DNA of 9,753 bases from Candidatus Gerdarchaeota archaeon (GTDB taxonomy: Archaea; Asgardarchaeota; Heimdallarchaeia; JABLTI01): positions 1 to 9,753 of the forward strand of contig JAEOUJ010000065.1 in NCBI GenBank assembly GCA_016839405.1. The letters are read 5' to 3'. The first letter of the stretch is position 1, and every line of letters begins with the position of its first letter. The notes below the pieces were generated by a model that was not told where the DNA came from, did not search any database, and worked only from the letters and a program-made list of their open reading frames with translations. This document shows, piece after piece, positions 1-7,101 of the stretch. Both the position numbers and the translations under genes were made by a program.

Positions 1-1739
1 AGAATACCAATTACAACGTATAATCCAATACCAGTTGTTGCAGTGGTTGTTGGAGTTTCTTCTGGTGGATATTCAAATCCTGCTAATTCCATCTTTTGTT
101 TAGCTATTTCAATGCTGTATTCATATGGTTCGAGTGTTTCATCCCAACCAATGGCTACATTGGGCATTGGAGTAGAAGCGGGTTCTGCAAGACCTTCAAG
201 AATTTCAGCACAGATGATTTCTCTTGGAATGATGTGACTAATAGCTTGTCGAATATATTTACCAGAATCTGGATCTGATATTGGACAAAGTTCGCCAGTT
301 CCAAGCCATGGATGTAAGCAGTTGAATGCCATTTCTTGTGTTCCTGGAGCAGCAACTAATTCATTTGCCATGCCAGCTGGAATATCACTTTCTAATGGAC
401 TAAAGTAACAGCTTATTAAATCAACAGCGCCAGAAGCTAATGCAGATAAAGCACCTTCTTTATTTGAATATAATTCTAAGAATATAGTATCAAAGTAAGG
501 TGTGATACCAGACCAATCATCGAAATAGTCATTTCGACTTAGTTCGATTACTTCGTTTGTTGCATCATAACTTTCTAGCTTGTATGGACCTGCACCAATT
601 ATTTTAGTTGGATCTTCAGTAGCCCAATCAATAGCTTGTTGTTCCATTTCATCATATGGAATGCTTTCCCAAATGTGTTTTGGAACTAAATCTAAGCCTA
701 AGTTTCCTTCTTGGAAGACATATGTTTGTTTGAATGAAATCTTACAAGTATCAGAATCGATAATTGTAACTGAATTATTTCTTAGGTATATTGACCAATA
801 TGAGAAATCTGGATTACCAAATTCTGGAGTGATTTGTAATTTGTAGGAGAATTCAATATCATCTGTTGTTAAAGCAGTACCGTCTGCCCATTTAACATTT
901 GGACGAAGTTCAACTGTATAATTCATAAAGTCAGTTGTTTCCCAGGATTGTGCTAATCTTGGACCATAATTATAATCTAATGCTGGATATCGTTCAATTA
1001 AACCATTGTAGATTTGTCTTAACCATTCTGCATCATAAACAGAATCATATTGATAAATGTGGAAATCTACAAAATTGGCTGGAGTTGCATAATGGAATTC
1101 AGTTTGACCTGGAATAGTCCAGTTTTCCATTGGTTGATAACTTGCTGACCAAAGTAGAAGATCCATACCAGTTAAATCTGGATCATAAATGAAATGGTTA
1201 AGATCATATTCAATTGTAGCAGCTGGAACATCTTCATAAAGAATAGCTTGAATTTGTTCTGCCCAATAAATTCTGTCATTTATGTCGAAAGATTGGGTAT
1301 AATTATAGATAGCCCAGTCCATTTCAATGTTCATATATTGGTAAGTGTTATCACCGTCTGGTGTAACAGCAGATATATCATAAAGACCGGTTGGATCCCA
1401 GTCAAGACCCCAAGACCAACCGACGAAGAAACAGTCAAAACCGCCTTCTGCGTAGCTGGGTATTGGATAAGGTCCAGGATAATCCCATGTTCTTGGGTAA
1501 ATTTGAGCCCAAGATGTATGGTCAAAAACATCAACACCAATTCCTATTTTTGGCAATTGTTCTACCATAATGGTTGCCCATTGGTTTCTTGCCGGATTAG
1601 AATTTGGTGCCAAGACACTGATTGTAAAGAATGGTGGTGGGTTAGCTGCTTTAGCTGTTTGTCCAAAGAATGGAGTCACACTTAAGCATATCATTAATGC
1701 TAACGGAAGGACCATTCTCTTTAAATCCTTCTTGATCAA
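1..1739 (-). CDS. Circularly permuted family-5 (peptide-type) ABC substrate-binding protein, C-terminus beyond window
   Basis: Extracellular solute receptor of a Dpp/Opp-type importer; the ligand is probably a peptide but is not provable here. The frame is open from a TTG at 1739 to the left edge (579 codons, no stop). Residues 1-31 form a signal peptide (MIKKDLKR, then a hydrophobic run, then AKA). Residues 37-193 match the usual C-terminal part of SBP_5 proteins: NPARNQWA, LPKIGIGVDV, FDCFFVGWSWGLDWDP, EQIQAILYEDVPA, DLTG. Residues 221-556 match the usual N-terminal and middle parts: IYNGLI, RLAQSWE, VELRPNVKWADGT at 276-288, TTDDIEFSY, GAGPYKL at 382-388, IRQAI at 496-500, AKQKMELAGF. The domain order is therefore permuted. 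The chain ends in a Thr-rich linker and a TM segment (about 570 on), an archaeal-style anchor. An alternative start is ATG 1715, which has AGAAGGAT upstream but would give a signal peptide without positive charges. The family call is secure; the exact start is not. Confidence 0.9.
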   Translation of the reverse strand, partial: MIKKDLKRMVLPLALMICLSVTPFFGQTAKAANPPPFFTISVLAPNSNPARNQWATIMVEQLPKIGIGVDVFDHTSWAQIYPRTWDYPGPYPIPSYAEGGFDCFFVGWSWGLDWDPTGLYDISAVTPDGDNTYQYMNIEMDWAIYNYTQSFDINDRIYWAEQIQAILYEDVPAATIEYDLNHFIYDPDLTGMDLLLWSASYQPMENWTIPGQTEFHYATPANFVDFHIYQYDSVYDAEWLRQIYNGLIERYPALDYNYGPRLAQSWETTDFMNYTVELRPNVKWADGTALTTDDIEFSYKLQITPEFGNPDFSYWSIYLRNNSVTIIDSDTCKISFKQTYVFQEGNLGLDLVPKHIWESIPYDEMEQQAIDWATEDPTKIIGAGPYKLESYDATNEVIELSRNDYFDDWSGITPYFDTIFLELYSNKEGALSALASGAVDLISCYFSPLESDIPAGMANELVAAPGTQEMAFNCLHPWLGTGELCPISDPDSGKYIRQAISHIIPREIICAEILEGLAEPASTPMPNVAIGWDETLEPYEYSIEIAKQKMELAGFEYPPEETPTTTATTGIGLYVVIGI

Positions 1740-1748
1740 ATTTTTTTA

Positions 1749-1754
1749 CCTTCC
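1749..1754 (-). promoter_or_regulatory. Candidate ribosome binding site for the TTG start of the binding protein
   Basis: GGAAGG on the minus strand lies 9 nt before TTG 1739. It supports the longer signal peptide with its Lys/Arg n-region. A competing AGAAGGAT at 1725-1732 lies 10 nt before ATG 1715. If the TATA box at 1771-1778 is real, transcription would start near 1748, which would trim this site and favour the ATG. The evidence conflicts, so the start stays open. Confidence 0.4.
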
Positions 1755-1770
1755 ACAATGAAGTATATTT

Positions 1771-1778
1771 TTTTATAT
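1771..1778 (-). promoter_or_regulatory. TATA box of the binding-protein gene
   Basis: The minus strand reads ATATAAAA here, preceded by the purine-rich GCGAAGAGC that could serve as a BRE. It fits an archaeal TATA box with a start point near 1748. It gives the binding protein its own promoter, separate from the same-strand FtsX gene that ends at 1965. Confidence 0.55.
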
Positions 1779-1785
1779 GCTCTTC

Positions 1786-1798
1786 GCTTTTGAAAAGC
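1786..1798. promoter_or_regulatory. Perfect 13-bp palindrome just upstream of the TATA box (candidate operator)
   Basis: GCTTTTGAAAAGC has 6-bp arms around one central base and sits 7 bp upstream of the TATA box of the binding-protein gene. A regulator bound here would overlap the BRE/TFB contact region. The role is inferred from position only; no second copy was found in the window. Confidence 0.35.
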
Positions 1799-1964
1799 AC
1801 TTTATATTCTATTATTATACTCCTTTAAAAATCTTTGGCGTGTATTAGGTAGCTACTTATTTATTAGTGGATGTTTTTTGTCGGTTTATTATATATATTC
1901 TTTTTCTATTTTTTTAAAGAAGATTTTTTCTAGTAATTTATAGTAAATTTTCCCTTTTATTTTT

Positions 1965-4802
1965 CTAGCTTCTTAAGGCTTGAATAATATTTTCTTTTCC
2001 ATGTTTTATTATAGATGGTAAAATTCCTATTAATGCAATAACTGTTATTACTATAGGTATTATTGCTATTTGATATAAAGGAACATTTATTGTGTAAGGT
2101 ATAATATTATGTGCTGTAAATAATGGTATTAACAAATAGAAAGTTGAATAAGTAAATACTAACCCTAATATTATACCACCTAAACTTGCTGTTATGAAGA
2201 TAATAACTGCTTCCGTAATTATTAACTTGCTTAGCCTTCTCCTTGAACTCCCTAAGGATAAAGTAATAGCATATTCCTGAGATCTTTGATTTAAAGTAAA
2301 TTCAGTAACCATTATTACTAATATAACTATTATTATTATAATTGCAACAAGTGCAATCCAGAAAAAAGTTTGAACTTTAGGAATATAAAGTTCAATAAAA
2401 GCCCCAATAAATTTTTCATTTATTAAAGGAGGATTTACTTCTATATTAGGAATTAAATTTTCAATCTCTGAATCTATAGAATTAATATCCTCTCCAGGCA
2501 ACACACTCGCAAAGAATAATTGACATTTTGTTAATCCTAATTCATTTATCATATATTCATTGTTCATTAAAACAAATCCCCTATTTGGTTGTAATAATTC
2601 AGCATTTGCTCCATCTGCAAGACCAAATCCTGGAGCAGAAACTATTATTCCTTTTACTATAAATCGTCTAAAATAAATTCCACTTGGCAGATTTGTAATT
2701 GGTAAAAGATCACCAACAGTAACATTCAGTCTTTTTGATAATGCCTCACTAATAATTATGCCATTATATTGTTCTTCCATCTCTTGAAAATTTGAAAATG
2801 AATAACCTTCTGGAAAACTACTCTCAGACCATCTTCCTACTCTTGTATATTCTATTGGATCTATTCCATAAATTGTATAATCATCATAAGCAATACTACC
2901 TTTCGATTTTATTATGGGAACAACTTCATTAATGCCTTCAATTCTTGATAAATTATTCTTGAAACTATATTCTAAAGGGAAAGTTACAACTCTTATATCA
3001 GCTCCATTCTTGAATTCATTTTCAAATTGTTGATTGATTGTTATTGATGAAGCTGAGATTAAAGTAAAAACAATAACAGAGGAAACAATTACTATTGAAA
3101 AAGTCATCCTATTCAATTTTTTATCTTTTCTTTTGAAATTATTGTTTAAGAAAAAAGTATCTGTAAATATTAATCGCTTATAGAAATTTTTCAAATTAGC
3201 CTGTAATTTATCTGAAATAAAGTAGCTAATAGCTAATGCTAAAAATATCAATAAAAGAATAAACAAAATAAAAGTATATCCTGCATTATTGGTATTTTCA
3301 ATAGAAAAGCTTTTGTTTCTACGAATAGTTCGTATAGTATCAATTAAACTAAAACCTAAAGCAATTATAACAGCTGATGCCAATCCAATTGTTATTCCTA
3401 TAATCAAATTTCGCTCTATTTTATTTTTAGAATTTTTTTCTGATTCATGATTTTTGTATCTCTGTGATATTTCCCACCATATTTTTACTGAAGCATATCC
3501 AACTAAAATAATAATTAATCCTAAAACTAATAGAATTCCGAAACCAAAAGAAAAATTAGCATGAGTAATGAATTTTATGAAAATTTCAAATGAAAAACCT
3601 GAAGAAGTAAATGAAGGTAACAATCCAGCTAAAGGAAATGAAAGAGCTATTCCAATAATTGTTCCTATTAATGAAACGATAATAAATTCAACTACAAACA
3701 ATAGAATTATTTGAAATGTATCTGCTCCTCTATCCCGTAAAAGTGCTACTTCTTTTTCTCTTGATTTAATAACTATATTAGTTGCTAAAACTGTCATGAT
3801 AATACCTATAAGTATAACTGGAAGGAGGAAGACATTTGTAAAAGATGCTCGAGTATATGCTAAAATCAATGTTTCTAATGGAGCATCTAAAGTGTATATA
3901 TACATAGATGGGTAATCTTTCTTTATTTGTTCAGAGAATAATTGCATTTTATCTATTACTTGATTTAAACCATCTTTTGTTAATTCATATTTGTTGAATT
4001 TTATGAATAATAAATAAGGAATATCATTTACAGTCATTTCATCAATATCAAAGCTATTCAAAGCATTAATTGGAAAAATAAGTGAATCAGAAAGCCATTC
4101 AACATTTACAACAGATTGCAAGATGGATATACCCTCTTGAATTGTATAAATTCCATTAACTCTAAAATTCTCACAAAATTTTAATTCAAAATTACCTAAA
4201 CTGTTCTGACCATAAGCAGGAATAGGAATATGCCTAGCAATCGAGATATTTAAAATATCTCCAACATTAATTTCTTTATTATAAATTTGTGAAAGCTCAT
4301 TTTTTTGTTGTAAACTAATAATTATCCCATTATTATCTATTGTGAAATTTCCCTCAATATTAAACATAAAACTAATTCGATCAAGTGATGATTGATTTGC
4401 AATAAAGGCATTTGTTATAGAAACTGGATCATCTGGGTTTGATTGTTCATCTTCAGGTAAACAAATATAATTATCGGGCTTTCCTTCAGTATTGAATAAA
4501 GCTTGTGTTACATAAGCATTTGTATAAGCATCAACGAGTGAATTCTTATCTAAATCTTCTTTTACTAATTCTATATCTTCTGGTTTCTGAGCAGAGAAGA
4601 TGTACGCTTGAAAATCTTGCGTTTCTAAGAAATCTGTTATTGCTAAATCCTCTGAAGTTCTAGACCATGTATTTACTGATAACAATAAAGAAATAGATAT
4701 AATAAAACCAAAAATAATTATGAACATATGCCTTTTATGATTCAAGATATTACTTAAAGCGAGTTTGATGATGTAACCAAAAGAAGTTTTTTTCTCATTC
4801 AT
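1965..4802 (-). CDS. FtsX-like (MacB/LolCE superfamily) ABC permease, 945 residues, 10 TM segments
   Basis: Membrane subunit of an FtsX/ABC3-family transporter; such complexes drive extracytoplasmic work (extrusion, lipoprotein or lipid handling, activation of surface enzymes) rather than import. TM1 is at about 26-43, followed by an ectodomain at 44-320. The first FtsX unit has TMs at about 324-345, 366-390 and 418-440, with the cytoplasmic coupling motif SREKEVALLRDRGA at 347-360. Two linker TMs lie at about 464-486 and 509-529. The second unit has TM7 at 567-587, an ectodomain at 588-808, and TMs at 811-833, 861-890 and 909-932, with the equivalent motif NQRSQEYAITLSLGSS at 838-853. This is a tandem-duplicated FtsX unit, larger than single-unit MacB or LolC permeases. 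ATG 4802 lies 13 nt after the ATPase stop, so the two are co-transcribed. The cargo cannot be told from sequence. Confidence 0.9.
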   Translation of the reverse strand: MNEKKTSFGYIIKLALSNILNHKRHMFIIIFGFIISISLLLSVNTWSRTSEDLAITDFLETQDFQAYIFSAQKPEDIELVKEDLDKNSLVDAYTNAYVTQALFNTEGKPDNYICLPEDEQSNPDDPVSITNAFIANQSSLDRISFMFNIEGNFTIDNNGIIISLQQKNELSQIYNKEINVGDILNISIARHIPIPAYGQNSLGNFELKFCENFRVNGIYTIQEGISILQSVVNVEWLSDSLIFPINALNSFDIDEMTVNDIPYLLFIKFNKYELTKDGLNQVIDKMQLFSEQIKKDYPSMYIYTLDAPLETLILAYTRASFTNVFLLPVILIGIIMTVLATNIVIKSREKEVALLRDRGADTFQIILLFVVEFIIVSLIGTIIGIALSFPLAGLLPSFTSSGFSFEIFIKFITHANFSFGFGILLVLGLIIILVGYASVKIWWEISQRYKNHESEKNSKNKIERNLIIGITIGLASAVIIALGFSLIDTIRTIRRNKSFSIENTNNAGYTFILFILLLIFLALAISYFISDKLQANLKNFYKRLIFTDTFFLNNNFKRKDKKLNRMTFSIVIVSSVIVFTLISASSITINQQFENEFKNGADIRVVTFPLEYSFKNNLSRIEGINEVVPIIKSKGSIAYDDYTIYGIDPIEYTRVGRWSESSFPEGYSFSNFQEMEEQYNGIIISEALSKRLNVTVGDLLPITNLPSGIYFRRFIVKGIIVSAPGFGLADGANAELLQPNRGFVLMNNEYMINELGLTKCQLFFASVLPGEDINSIDSEIENLIPNIEVNPPLINEKFIGAFIELYIPKVQTFFWIALVAIIIIIVILVIMVTEFTLNQRSQEYAITLSLGSSRRRLSKLIITEAVIIFITASLGGIILGLVFTYSTFYLLIPLFTAHNIIPYTINVPLYQIAIIPIVITVIALIGILPSIIKHGKENIIQALRS

Positions 4803-4815
4803 TAAATTACACCAA

Positions 4816-5664
4816 TTACTTTTCTTTCACTTCTAATGATGACTTTTGCTTTTTAGAAGATTTTTTTTGATTTCTCTTTATCTTTTTAGGAGATTCAATA
4901 TTTTCAGTTCTTTTTATTGAAACATTTGATTCTCGGTAAATTTCCTTTGCAGCTTCAAAGTCAAATTTAGCCTTATCTTTGATTTTTTCTTCAATTAATT
5001 TACCATCGCGTATAATCAAAACTCTATCTGCTTTAGCAGCAACTTCAGGATCATGGGTGGTCATCAAAACAGCAATTTTCTCATTTTTAATTAAATCCTC
5101 AATGAGATGAATAATTTCATCGCCCAATGTAGTATCTAATGCTCTTGTAGGTTCGTCTAAAATGAGTATTTTAGGATCATTAGCAATTGCTCTAGCTATT
5201 GCTACTCGTTGTTTTTGTCCATTAGATAATTGATGTGGTAATTTATTTACCATATGATGCATTTCAACGCGTTCAAGTAAATTATATGCTTTAGATAATG
5301 CTAATTGTTCAGATTTTCCAGCAAGGACTAAGGGAGTCATAACATTCTCAATAGCAGTCATACTTGGTATTAAATAAAATTCCTGGAAAACAATTCCAAT
5401 ATTTTTTTGTCTATAAATTCTAAATTCTTCTTTTGACATATGATTGATATCTGAGCCATTTATCAATATAGTGCCACTTGTCATTTCATCTATGCCAAAT
5501 ACAAGATTGAGTAAAGTAGTTTTTCCACTCCCAGATATACCTACTATTGCTAAAAGTTCTCCTTCAGATAAATCAAATGATACACCTTTAAGAACTTGTA
5601 ATGGACCAGAACGTAACTCATATTGTTTTTGAACATCAATACATTTTAAGACTATTTTAGTCAT
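4816..5664 (-). CDS. LolD/MacB-type ABC transporter ATPase with Lys-rich C-terminal tail
   Basis: Cytoplasmic ATPase partner of the FtsX-like permease encoded directly downstream. Its 282 residues include Walker A GISGSGKTT at 42-50, Q-loop Q94 in VFQEFYLIP (typical of the LolD/MacB/FtsE group), Walker B LILDEP at 167-172 and H-loop H204 in TTHD. The signature is LSNGQ at 146-150 instead of LSGGQ. The usual PTGALDS-type D-loop region reads PTRALDT at 172-178. The catalytic residues are intact, so the protein should be active. The core ends near residue 225; the remaining roughly 57 residues are highly charged and end in many Lys and Ser, an extension that standard LolD-length proteins (about 230 residues) lack. 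ATG 5664 has AGAAGGAT upstream at good spacing. Confidence 0.92.
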   Translation of the reverse strand: MTKIVLKCIDVQKQYELRSGPLQVLKGVSFDLSEGELLAIVGISGSGKTTLLNLVFGIDEMTSGTILINGSDINHMSKEEFRIYRQKNIGIVFQEFYLIPSMTAIENVMTPLVLAGKSEQLALSKAYNLLERVEMHHMVNKLPHQLSNGQKQRVAIARAIANDPKILILDEPTRALDTTLGDEIIHLIEDLIKNEKIAVLMTTHDPEVAAKADRVLIIRDGKLIEEKIKDKAKFDFEAAKEIYRESNVSIKRTENIESPKKIKRNQKKSSKKQKSSLEVKEK

Positions 5665-5704
5665 TTGTTAATCCTTCTATTGGAGTATTTTAAGCTCTTG
5701 AGTG

Positions 5705-5712
5705 TATATTTA
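5705..5712 (-). promoter_or_regulatory. TATA box of the ATPase-FtsX operon
   Basis: The minus strand reads TAAATATA here, close to the archaeal consensus. The predicted start point near 5682 leaves a leader of about 18 nt that still contains the AGAAGGAT ribosome site at 5671-5678 before ATG 5664. Spacing of all three elements is consistent. Confidence 0.55.
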
Positions 5713-5992
5713 GGTGATTTATCTTCATTGATTAATTCCTATGAACGACAATTAGAAAACACATTATTAAAAAGTGATTGTACATCTTGGAAATCTAATA
5801 AATCAATGAAAAACAATCAAATTAATTTACTTTTTCTAAATTATTAATGCTTTCCGAGTTATAGAAAACATTATAGTTTATTTTTAATACAAATTTAAAT
5901 GAAATTTACAATTTAATATTAAAATTAAATAGTAAATATTTAAGGAAATATTCATAAAGAATAATTAAATTAACCGATAAATGAATGAAGTA

Positions 5993-6000
5993 CATATAGG
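5993..6000 (+). promoter_or_regulatory. Possible TATA box of the dppF-type gene
   Basis: CATATAGG would place the start point near 6023, ahead of the GTGA ribosome site at 6032-6035 and ATG 6042. The match to a TATA consensus is imperfect. Other A/T-rich sites nearby could serve instead. Confidence 0.3.
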
Positions 6001-6004
6001 ACTT

Positions 6005-6022
6005 TAATTTACTGGTAAATTA
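6005..6022. promoter_or_regulatory. 18-bp palindrome in front of the dppF-type gene (candidate operator)
   Basis: TAATTTAC-TG-GTAAATTA has perfect 8-bp arms around a 2-bp centre and ends 20 bp before ATG 6042. It lies between the possible TATA box and the predicted start point, where archaeal repressors often bind. The high A/T content makes chance palindromes common, so the operator role is only a suggestion. Confidence 0.35.
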
Positions 6023-6041
6023 TAATAGAGCGTGAAAATCT

Positions 6042-7046
6042 ATGGCATCTGAATCTCCAAAACAAGAAATTCTTCTTGAATTACGTGATTTGAGAAAATG
6101 GTTTCCTGTTAAAGAACAAGGTTTTGTTGGTAGTCGACAAGTAGCCAATATTAAAGCAGTTGATGGCATAAATCTTGAAGTTTTCCAAGGTGAAACTTTA
6201 GGATTAGTTGGCGAAAGTGGTTGTGGCAAAACTACTACTGGAAAAGTTATAGTAAAATTAGAAGAACCAACAACAGGGCAAGTTCTTTATAAAGGACAAG
6301 ATATTTATGCATTTAGCACACGTATTGATGAAATGCATTTTAAACGAAATGTACAAATGATTTTCCAAGATCCTTACAGTTCACTAAATCCAAGAATGTT
6401 AATTATGGACATAATTGGCGAAGGATTATCAATTCATGAATCAAAAATGCCTAGAAAACAAAGAGAAGAAGTTGTTTATGATTTACTTGATCGAGTAGGT
6501 TTAGAAGATTATCACGCATTAAGATATCCGCACGAATTTTCAGGTGGACAAAGACAGAGAATTGGCATAGCAAGAGCTTTAGCTGTAAATCCAGAACTAG
6601 TTGTTGCTGATGAACCTGTTTCTGCATTAGATGTATCAGTTCAAGCTCAAATTCTTAATTTAATGCAAGATTTGCAAACTGAATTCAATCTTACATATAT
6701 TTTTGTTGCACATGATTTATCAGTGATTAAACATGTTAGTGATAGAGTAGCAGTTATGTATTTAGGATCAATTGTTGAATATGGAACTAATAGACAAATC
6801 TTTACAAGAACAGCTCATCCATATTCTGTAGCTCTAATGTCAGCAATTCCAAGACCAGATCCCAGGAAAAAGATGAAAAGAATTGTATTAGCAGGTGAAC
6901 CTCCTTCAGCTGTTAGTATTCCTCCAGGTTGTAGATTTCATCCTCGGTGTTATAAATCTGATGGCAACAAATGTGAAAAAGAAGATCCTCCAATAATAGA
7001 AATTGAAAAAAGGCATTTTGTAAAATGTCACTACCCAGAATTATAA
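6042..7046 (+). CDS. dppF: Peptide-type ABC importer ATPase, DppF/OppF family
   Basis: One of the two ATPases that power an Opp/Dpp importer at the cytoplasmic face of DppB-DppC. Its 334 residues include Walker A GESGCGKTT at 57-65, Q-loop Q109 in MIFQDPYSSLNPR (the OppF-type Q-loop), signature FSGGQ at 166-170, Walker B VVADEP at 187-192, D-loop SALD and H-loop H224 in VAHDLSVI. The C-terminal oligopeptide-transporter (Oligo_HPY) domain follows, with Cys 297, 303, 311 and 329 in the CRFHPRC...C...KCH pattern proposed in this family to hold a metal or Fe-S site. ATG 6042 is the first possible start (an in-frame TGA lies 9 nt before it) with GTGA 6 nt upstream. It has its own leader and terminator, so it is probably transcribed alone. 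Dpp versus Opp naming is by family only. Confidence 0.95.
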   Translation: MASESPKQEILLELRDLRKWFPVKEQGFVGSRQVANIKAVDGINLEVFQGETLGLVGESGCGKTTTGKVIVKLEEPTTGQVLYKGQDIYAFSTRIDEMHFKRNVQMIFQDPYSSLNPRMLIMDIIGEGLSIHESKMPRKQREEVVYDLLDRVGLEDYHALRYPHEFSGGQRQRIGIARALAVNPELVVADEPVSALDVSVQAQILNLMQDLQTEFNLTYIFVAHDLSVIKHVSDRVAVMYLGSIVEYGTNRQIFTRTAHPYSVALMSAIPRPDPRKKMKRIVLAGEPPSAVSIPPGCRFHPRCYKSDGNKCEKEDPPIIEIEKRHFVKCHYPEL

Positions 7047-7070
7047 AAAAGTAATTTTTTACTTTTTTTT
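7045..7070 (+). terminator. Hairpin with T-tract ending the dppF-type transcript
   Basis: AAAAAAGTAA, a TTTT loop and TTACTTTTTT form a perfect 10-bp A/T-rich hairpin running into further T residues. It overlaps the last bases of the stop codon (7044-7046). T-rich tracts alone can end transcription in archaea. A second T-rich run follows at 7086-7093. Confidence 0.65.
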
Positions 7071-7101
7071 ATTTCTTAACGAAAACTTTTTCTTATTAAT
7101 A

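Larger units (their letters stand above)
5665..6041. other. Divergent intergenic region between ATPase operon (minus) and dppF-type gene (plus)
   Basis: This 377-bp, very AT-rich stretch has no convincing gene. A 60-codon frame at 5665-5847 starts on a TTG abutting the opposite gene, has no ribosome site and matches nothing I recognise, so I leave it out. The region holds the minus-strand TATA box at 5705-5712, a plus-strand TATA-like CATATAGG at 5993-6000, a 7-bp-arm inverted repeat AATATTT/AAATATT at 5935-5952, and the 18-bp palindrome at 6005-6022. The middle part (about 5850-5930) shows nothing beyond A/T tracts. Confidence 0.6.

Noticed and set aside
1194..1685. A 163-codon open frame on the plus strand
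   Set aside because: It lies wholly antisense to the binding-protein gene, whose minus-strand translation is a clear family match; its own translation has no recognisable features.
1935..1949. AATTTA/TAAATT hairpin after the FtsX gene as its terminator
   Set aside because: Only 6 A/T pairs and no T-tract follows on the minus strand; too weak to call.
5665..5847. A 60-codon frame starting right at the divergent ATPase gene
   Set aside because: TTG start without ribosome site, directly overlying the ATPase promoter and its ribosome site, low-complexity composition; most likely chance.
5935..5952. AATATTT/AAATATT inverted repeat as an operator
   Set aside because: All-A/T arms of 7 bp are expected by chance in DNA this A/T-rich, and it is not placed next to a promoter element.
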